64,000 bases of DNA from Solibacillus sp. R5-41 (GTDB lineage Bacteria > Bacillota > Bacilli > Bacillales_A > Planococcaceae). The position numbers were made by a program, and so were the translations under genes. The notes beneath the pieces were generated by a model. The model saw only the letters and a program-made list of their open reading frames with translations. It was not told the DNA's origin and ran no database searches. Position 1 is the first letter of the stretch, and each line of letters begins with the position of its first letter. Of the stretch, positions 59,154 to 64,000 are shown piece after piece. The stretch is from positions 3,836,001 through 3,900,000 of the forward strand of contig NZ_CP024123.1 in assembly GCF_002736105.1 (NCBI RefSeq), written 5' to 3'.

Positions 59154-59399
59154 TTATGCCTCCTCGATTTCGTAACGGTAGTTTTCGATTACAGTGTTTG
59201 TTAACACTTTTTCACACATTTCTTTTACAATTGTATCGATATCACGGTCTGTATCTGCGATTGTTACTTCTAAATATTTACCAATACGTAAATCCGTTAC
59301 TTCACCGAAACCAATTTTCGTTAATGAACCTTGTACTGCTGAACCTTGTGGATCTAAAATACTTTCTTTTAATGTTACGTAAATTTTAACTTTCTTCAT
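59154..59399 (-). CDS. purS: Phosphoribosylformylglycinamidine synthase subunit PurS
   Basis: 81 residues. VKIYVTLKESILDPQGSAVQ is the diagnostic start. It bridges PurL and PurQ. Three bases before purQ and three after the purC stop. Confidence 0.95.
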   Translation of the reverse strand: MKKVKIYVTLKESILDPQGSAVQGSLTKIGFGEVTDLRIGKYLEVTIADTDRDIDTIVKEMCEKVLTNTVIENYRYEIEEA

Positions 59400-59402
59400 G
59401 AC

Positions 59403-60113
59403 TTATTTGCCTCCAAGTTTGTTTAAAATAATTTCGTATACTTCAGTAATACTGCCTAGATCACGGCGGAATACATCTTTATCCAGCTTTTGATTTGATT
59501 CTGCGTCCCATAAACGACAAGTGTCCGGTGAAATTTCATCTGCTAGTAGGATATTGCCCTCTGCATCACGACCGAATTCCAATTTAAAATCGACTAATGT
59601 TACACCAACTTCTGTAAAGATTGGACGTAGCACTTCATTCACATGTAAGGCTTTGTCATATAAATCTTGTACTTCTTCTGGTGTAGCGATTTCTAAAATT
59701 TCAATATGTTCTGTTGTAATCAGCGGATCACCTAACGCATCATCTTTAAAATAAAATTCAATGATTGGACGTTTTAATGGTGTACCTTCTTCACTGCCAA
59801 GACGTTTCGCTAAACTACCTGCAGCAACATTGCGCGTAACAACTTCAATTGGAATAATATCGACTTTTCGTACAAGCTGCTCGTTACTTGAAATACGTTT
59901 CACGAAATGTGACGCAATTCCGTTTGCTTGTAATTTTTCGAAAATTAATGTCGTAATTTGATTATTTAAATTCCCTTTTCCAGAGATTTCGGCTTTTTTC
60001 TCACCATTAAACGCAGTCGCACTGTCTTTATATTCAACGAAAAGGATTTCTGGATCCTCCGTTTGATATAATCGTTTCGCTTTACCCTCGTACAAAAGTT
60101 GACCTTTATTCAT
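59403..60113 (-). CDS. purC: Phosphoribosylaminoimidazole-succinocarboxamide synthase
   Basis: 236 residues from ATG at 60113 (GGAGG eight bases upstream); the upstream TTG frame lies on the site. LLYEGKAKRLYQTEDPEILF, IEVVTRNVAAGSLAKRLG and LVDFKLEFGRDAEGNILLAD are SAICAR synthetase motifs. It joins CAIR and aspartate with ATP. Confidence 0.96.
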   Translation of the reverse strand: MNKGQLLYEGKAKRLYQTEDPEILFVEYKDSATAFNGEKKAEISGKGNLNNQITTLIFEKLQANGIASHFVKRISSNEQLVRKVDIIPIEVVTRNVAAGSLAKRLGSEEGTPLKRPIIEFYFKDDALGDPLITTEHIEILEIATPEEVQDLYDKALHVNEVLRPIFTEVGVTLVDFKLEFGRDAEGNILLADEISPDTCRLWDAESNQKLDKDVFRRDLGSITEVYEIILNKLGGK

Positions 60114-60143
60114 GACGTATTCCTCCAAAAAGTTAGTAGTTGA

Positions 60144-61445
60144 TTAGTTAAGACCTAAACGTTCAAATATTAAATCGACGTTTTGAATGTGATAGTTGTA
60201 ATCGAAGCAATCATTAATTTCTTCTGGTGATAAATAAGAAGTAATCTTTTCATCTGCTTCTACTAATAGGCGGAACTGAATTTGTTCATCCCATGAGCGT
60301 GCTGTTAACGGTTGAACCGTATCGTACGCTTCTTCACGAACTAAACCTTTACCAATAAGTGCAAGTAGGATACGTTGCGAGTAAATTAACCCGAAAGTAC
60401 GCTCCATATTACGCTTCATATTTTCTGGGAATACTGATAAGTTTTCAATAATATTGCTAAAACGATTTAACATATAGTTCAGTGTAATCGTTGCATCTGG
60501 GATAATGACGCGCTCTGCAGATGAATGTGAAATATCACGTTCATGCCATAACGACACGTTTTCAAATGCTGTGACCATGTAACCGCGCATCAGCCTAGCC
60601 ATACCTGTCATGTTCTCAGAACCGATTGGGTTACGTTTATGTGGCATTGCTGAAGAACCTTTTTGACCTTTTGCAAAGCCTTCTTCAACTTCACGAGTTT
60701 CTGACTTTTGTAAGCCACGCACTTCTGTTGCAAACTTCTCAATCGAAGTTGCGATTAATGCTAATGTCGAGAAGTACTGTGCATGACGATCTCGCTGTAA
60801 TGTTTGTGTTGAAATTGGCGCTGCTGCTAAACCTAAATTTTCACATACATATGCTTCAACACGAGGGTCGATATTCGCATATGTGCCAACAGCACCACTC
60901 ATTTTACCCACTTCAATCACAGCTGCTGCCGCTTCGAAACGCTCAATATTTCGCTTCATTTCTTCATGCCATAATGCTAGCTTCAAACCAAAAGTTGTCG
61001 GTTCAGCGTGCACGCCATGAGTGCGTCCCATGCACACGGTCTTCTTATGTTCTTTTGCTTTTTTGGCAATAATTTGTATAAACTTGTTTAAATCTTTACG
61101 AAGAATTTCATTAGCTTGCTTTATTAAATATGAAAGAGCTGTATCGACAACATCTGTTGAAGTTAAGCCATAATGAACCCATTTACGTTCTTCACCTAAG
61201 GCTTTCGTTTCTGATACAGCGCGAGTGAACGCTACTACGTCATGGCGCGTTTCCTTTTCGATTTCGTAAATACGCTCAATATCAAAATCGGCATTCGCAC
61301 GTAATTTAATAACATCTTCTTTTGGTATATCGCCAATTTCAGCCCATGCTTCACAAGCTAAAATTTCTACTTCTAACCAAGCTCGATATTTATTTTCCTC
61401 TGTCCAAATGGCACCCATTTCCTGACGTGTATAGCGTTCAATCAT
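60144..61445 (-). CDS. purB: Adenylosuccinate lyase
   Basis: 433 residues, GAAGGAG upstream. Fumarase/aspartase-family signature [33 protein letters not shown] with the catalytic His, and [16 protein letters not shown]. It acts twice, on SAICAR and on adenylosuccinate. Confidence 0.96.
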   Translation of the reverse strand: MIERYTRQEMGAIWTEENKYRAWLEVEILACEAWAEIGDIPKEDVIKLRANADFDIERIYEIEKETRHDVVAFTRAVSETKALGEERKWVHYGLTSTDVVDTALSYLIKQANEILRKDLNKFIQIIAKKAKEHKKTVCMGRTHGVHAEPTTFGLKLALWHEEMKRNIERFEAAAAVIEVGKMSGAVGTYANIDPRVEAYVCENLGLAAAPISTQTLQRDRHAQYFSTLALIATSIEKFATEVRGLQKSETREVEEGFAKGQKGSSAMPHKRNPIGSENMTGMARLMRGYMVTAFENVSLWHERDISHSSAERVIIPDATITLNYMLNRFSNIIENLSVFPENMKRNMERTFGLIYSQRILLALIGKGLVREEAYDTVQPLTARSWDEQIQFRLLVEADEKITSYLSPEEINDCFDYNYHIQNVDLIFERLGLN

Positions 61446-61460
61446 CGTATTATTCTCCTT

Positions 61461-62585
61461 CTATTCTGGCCAAATACCAGATTCTTTGATTTTTTGTAAT
61501 GCAGTATTTAAATCATCTGTCATGATTGTGACATGTCCCATTTTACGATTTACTTTTGCTTCAGTTTTTCCATAAAGATGAATGGACCAATCAGGATATT
61601 TTGAAATAGAGTTTGTTAATGCTACAACATGTTGCCCGAGTACATTTACCATAATCGATGGTGCCCACAGTCTTGGTTTACGTAATGGCCATCCGCATAC
61701 AGCACGAATATGCTGTGTGAATTGTGAAATATTGCACGCCTCAATCGAGTAATGACCAGAATTATGTGGTCGCGGTGCACATTCATTAATAACAATGTTG
61801 CCATCTTCTAATACAAATATTTCGACTGCTAATGTTCCGACAAGCTTTAAATAATCCGCAATTTTCATCGCTGCCTCTTCGGCTAATGTCGCTGTGTCAT
61901 GTGTAATACGAGCTGGCACAATCGTTTCATGTAAAATATGATTTACATGAATATTTTCTCCAACTGGTAAGCAGTATGTTTCGCCATGCCCGTTACGCTG
62001 AACAATGACCGAAATTTCTTTCGTAAATGGTACAAAGCCTTCAGCAATACATTGTGAATGGTCAAATAGACTTTTGGCAAATGGTAAATCATCGTTACTT
62101 TTTAAAAGTTGCTGTCCTTTACCATCATAGCCACCTCGAGCTGTTTTAATGATGCAAGGGAAGCCAATTTGTTCAATTGACTCACATAGTTGCTCATAAG
62201 TGTCTGCTACTACATAAGGTGCTACTGGACAGCCTGCTTCGACTATCGCAGCTTTTTCTGTTACACGGTTTTGCGTAATGCGTACTAACTCAGCCCCTTG
62301 AGGAACATAAGCAATTTCCGTTAAACGCTTTAAACCTTCATAATCAATATTTTCAAATTCATAAGTAATAACATCACTTACTTCTGCTAATTCTTCTAAT
62401 GCGGCTTCATCATCATATGGTGCTACTATACGAATATCTGCAACTTGTCCACATGGTGAATCCATAGTAGGCTCTAGTACAGCAACTTTATAGCCTGCCT
62501 CTTTTGCAGCAACTGCCATCATTCGACCAAGCTGACCGCCACCAATAATGCCGATTGTCTGCCCAGGATAGATCATCTTCGTCAC
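61461..62585 (-). CDS. purK: 5-(carboxyamino)imidazole ribonucleotide synthase
   Basis: 374 residues; GTG start overlaps the purE stop (GTGA). ATP-grasp protein: [53 protein letters not shown]. It carboxylates AIR with bicarbonate and ATP for PurE. Confidence 0.95.
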   Translation of the reverse strand: MTKMIYPGQTIGIIGGGQLGRMMAVAAKEAGYKVAVLEPTMDSPCGQVADIRIVAPYDDEAALEELAEVSDVITYEFENIDYEGLKRLTEIAYVPQGAELVRITQNRVTEKAAIVEAGCPVAPYVVADTYEQLCESIEQIGFPCIIKTARGGYDGKGQQLLKSNDDLPFAKSLFDHSQCIAEGFVPFTKEISVIVQRNGHGETYCLPVGENIHVNHILHETIVPARITHDTATLAEEAAMKIADYLKLVGTLAVEIFVLEDGNIVINECAPRPHNSGHYSIEACNISQFTQHIRAVCGWPLRKPRLWAPSIMVNVLGQHVVALTNSISKYPDWSIHLYGKTEAKVNRKMGHVTIMTDDLNTALQKIKESGIWPE

Positions 62586-63073
62586 ACTAGGTCACCTGTG
62601 CTTTCTAAAACTTGTGCCTTCGTTGCTTCACGACGAGCATCTAGCTTATTTGCTAGTTCTTGATCCGTCGCTCCTAAAATTTGTGCTGCAAGTAAACCTG
62701 CGTTTGTTGCACCTGCTTTACCAATTGCGACTGTCGCTACCGGCACACCACCTGGCATTTGAACAATTGATAATAATGAATCAAGTCCATTTAACGCACG
62801 TGATTGTACAGGAACTCCGATGACAGGTAATGTCGTTTTCGCAGCGACCATTCCTGGTAAGTGTGCTGCGCCACCCGCACCCGCAATAATAACTTGAATA
62901 CCGCGCCCACGAGCTGCTTCTGCATACTCAAACATTAAGTCTGGTGTACGATGTGCTGATACAACTTTCTTTTCATAAGGAACTGCTAATTCATCTAAAA
63001 TATCACATGCATGTTTCATTGTTTCCCAGTCACTAGAACTGCCCATAATAACACCGATTTTCGGATTCATCAT
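62582..63073 (-). CDS. purE: 5-(carboxyamino)imidazole ribonucleotide mutase
   Basis: 163 residues; class I Pur[34 protein letters not shown] and [17 protein letters not shown] carry the catalytic Ser and His. First gene of the operon, behind the guanine riboswitch. Confidence 0.96.
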   Translation of the reverse strand: MMNPKIGVIMGSSSDWETMKHACDILDELAVPYEKKVVSAHRTPDLMFEYAEAARGRGIQVIIAGAGGAAHLPGMVAAKTTLPVIGVPVQSRALNGLDSLLSIVQMPGGVPVATVAIGKAGATNAGLLAAQILGATDQELANKLDARREATKAQVLESTGDLV

Positions 63074-63117
63074 TTTGCTCTCCTTTAAAACAACTTTCTT
63101 TATTCAGTATTATACTG

Positions 63118-63174
63118 AAAAAAAATCCCCAAATAATCTACTCTCTATTTGAAAGAAAGCAAATCACTTGAGGA
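63118..63174 (-). terminator. Riboswitch-controlled terminator of the purine operon leader
   Basis: On the minus strand TCCTCAAGTGATT (63174-63162) pairs fully, with G-U pairs, with GATTATTTGGGGA (63138-63126), followed by eight T. It is the expected expression platform downstream of the aptamer. Confidence 0.82.
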
Positions 63175-63248
63175 CCTAAAGATGAAAGAATATGCACATA
63201 ACTTCATTCGAAGACACACCCTTTGCTAATTTTTCCAAAAGTTGCTTT

Positions 63249-63317
63249 CCCTCATAGTCCGAAATTTAAGGTTTCGGGTAGAAACGCTAGAGCCATATTA
63301 TCTAGCATATATGTGGG
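63249..63317 (-). ncRNA. Guanine-specific purine riboswitch aptamer
   Basis: Minus strand: P1 arms CCCACATA and TATGAGGG; core sequences AATATGG, GTTTCTACC, CC-TAAA and GGACTATG match the purine riboswitch consensus. The specificity position before TAT is C, as in guanine riboswitches (adenine ones have U). Guanine or hypoxanthine would favour the downstream terminator and shut off pur genes. Confidence 0.93.
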
Positions 63318-63339
63318 GTTTAATGTTTTTCCTTTAGTC

Positions 63340-63416
63340 ATTTTAACAAGGGTTCACAAGAAAAGCAACGATAAAATGCGAACGTTACAATTTTCGGTAA
63401 TGATATTGTTCGGATT
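63340..63416 (-). promoter_or_regulatory. pur operon promoter with two PurR boxes
   Basis: Minus strand: TTGCTT (63368-63363), 17 bases, TAAAAT (63345-63340). Upstream, two inverted PurBox-like sites with CGAAC cores: ATTGTTCGGATT (63405-63416, plus strand) and AATGCGAACGTT (63375-63386), 18 bases apart. In B. subtilis PurR binds such a pair and is released by PRPP. Start of transcription would be near 63333. Confidence 0.75.
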
Positions 63417-63434
63417 TTGGTAACATGTTTTAAA

Positions 63435-63620
63435 TTATTCGCTTAAAATGCCTTTAAACATAATCTTTTGACGTAAATAAGTCGGTTCACCATCTACTAG
63501 ATGAAAAACAGGTTCTTCTTTTCGTCCAAATGGCAAATAACCATCTTTCTTCATTCTTTCCAAACATTGCTCAATTGTCTCGTTTTCTTGCACTTCATAC
63601 CAAATCTGTTTTTTAGACAA
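63435..63620 (-). CDS. yebG: NETI-motif protein, YebG-like
   Basis: 61 residues from TTG at 63620 with AAGGA upstream. Contains the eponymous ENETIEQCLERMKKDGY and the ending VDGEPTYLRQKIMFKGILSE. In B. subtilis yebG sits immediately before purE, as here. Function unknown. Confidence 0.88.
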   Translation of the reverse strand: MSKKQIWYEVQENETIEQCLERMKKDGYLPFGRKEEPVFHLVDGEPTYLRQKIMFKGILSE

Positions 63621-63721
63621 TATGACTCATTCCTTCCGTCTTTCTTTTATTTTCTTTACTATAACATGCGTCTATCTATTTTTCCCCCGCCCTCAACTAA
63701 AGAACAAGAAATAGACAAAAC

Positions 63722-63766
63722 AAAAAGAGCGCATTTATCATTTATAAAATGACAAATACGCTTTTT
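63722..63766. terminator. Terminator of the gene at the right edge
   Basis: AAAAGAGCGCATTT... pairs with ...AAATACGCTTTTT with a few mismatches; A- and T-rich flanks on both sides. Confidence 0.7.
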
Positions 63767-63767
63767 C

Positions 63768-64000
63768 CTATTGCACAAGCTCCATCTTTTCAATGTACGC
63801 ATATATTTCTTCAAATGTAGTATCTGGGTTCTCGATCATAACATTGTATGTTAAGTTATCTTCTGACCATTGAATTAAGCGGAAATTACCCATCTCTATT
63901 TGTTCACCTTCTATATTTCGCACCGTTATCTTTTCTTCACCTAGCGATCCTTCATCATCGACTTGTACTTTAGGTAAAATTGATAACACCAGCCAATTCG
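63768..64000 (-). CDS. C-terminal part of an unknown protein (runs off the window)
   Basis: The frame is open to base 64000 (NWLVLSILPKVQVDDEGS ...), so the start may lie beyond the window; a GTG at 63989 would give 73 residues but has no ribosome site in view. The visible part is hydrophilic with IEMGNFRLIQWSEDN and a closing helix FEEIYAYIEKMELVQ. No family recognised. Confidence 0.5.
   Translation of the reverse strand, partial: NWLVLSILPKVQVDDEGSLGEEKITVRNIEGEQIEMGNFRLIQWSEDNLTYNVMIENPDTTFEEIYAYIEKMELVQ

Overview
The window is low-GC Firmicute DNA, most likely from a Planococcaceae/Caryophanaceae bacillus of the Solibacillus-Lysinibacillus type. This is inferred from gene content, strong GGAGG ribosome sites and Bacillus-like gene order. 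The right half matches the Bacillus subtilis run yebG-purEKBCSQLFMNHD-yerA-yerB-yerC-pcrB-pcrA-ligA-camS-gatCAB, and dgkB and rlmCD (yefA), neighbours in B. subtilis, lie further left. No rRNA, tRNA or CRISPR array is visible.

Layout, left to right. (1) 1-2.7 kb: the start of a Fur-controlled siderophore uptake operon (binding lipoprotein, two FecCD permeases, one cut by the window edge). (2) 2.7-15.7 kb: an AT-rich accessory region of single unrelated genes (duplicated P-loop ATPase, SRPBCC protein, YetF-like membrane protein, phosphodiesterase-type phosphatase, NupC, Rgg-like regulator, VOC protein, uridine-kinase-like protein, nicotianamine-synthase-like protein) with several gene relics. 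It is punctuated by four degenerate copies of the 3' end of rlmCD, all oriented like the intact gene at its right border. (3) 15.8-22 kb: rlmCD, the cytochrome bd operon cydAB with an unlisted 34-residue cydS, dgkB and a thioredoxin-like gene. (4) 22-28 kb: an oligopeptide ABC transporter. (5) 28-34 kb: proline catabolism, with P5C dehydrogenase, a divergent regulator, proline dehydrogenase and the PutP symporter. (6) 34-49.6 kb: ROK kinase, GNAT, gatCAB, camS, ligA, pcrA, pcrB, yerC, yerB and yerA. (7) 49.8-63.4 kb: the purine operon purE-purD, read leftwards behind PurR boxes and a guanine riboswitch, then yebG and a partial gene.

The most unusual items are these. An apparently independent small RNA gene sits between purH and purD: consensus promoter, five successive hairpins that each show UGGYCGG in the loop, and a strong terminator. 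The array of rlmCD 3'-end relics looks like the trace of repeated site-specific insertion. A 32-codon peptide gene with its own long terminator hairpin diverges from an Rgg-type regulator. An intergenic palindromic repeat family occurs at least six times. A proline-locus AAA+ regulator has lost the sigma-54 contact loop and Walker B.

Several gene starts were moved to codons with a proper ribosome site (for example cydA, pcrA, pcrB, purH, purF, purL, purC, yerA); the reasons are given per entry.
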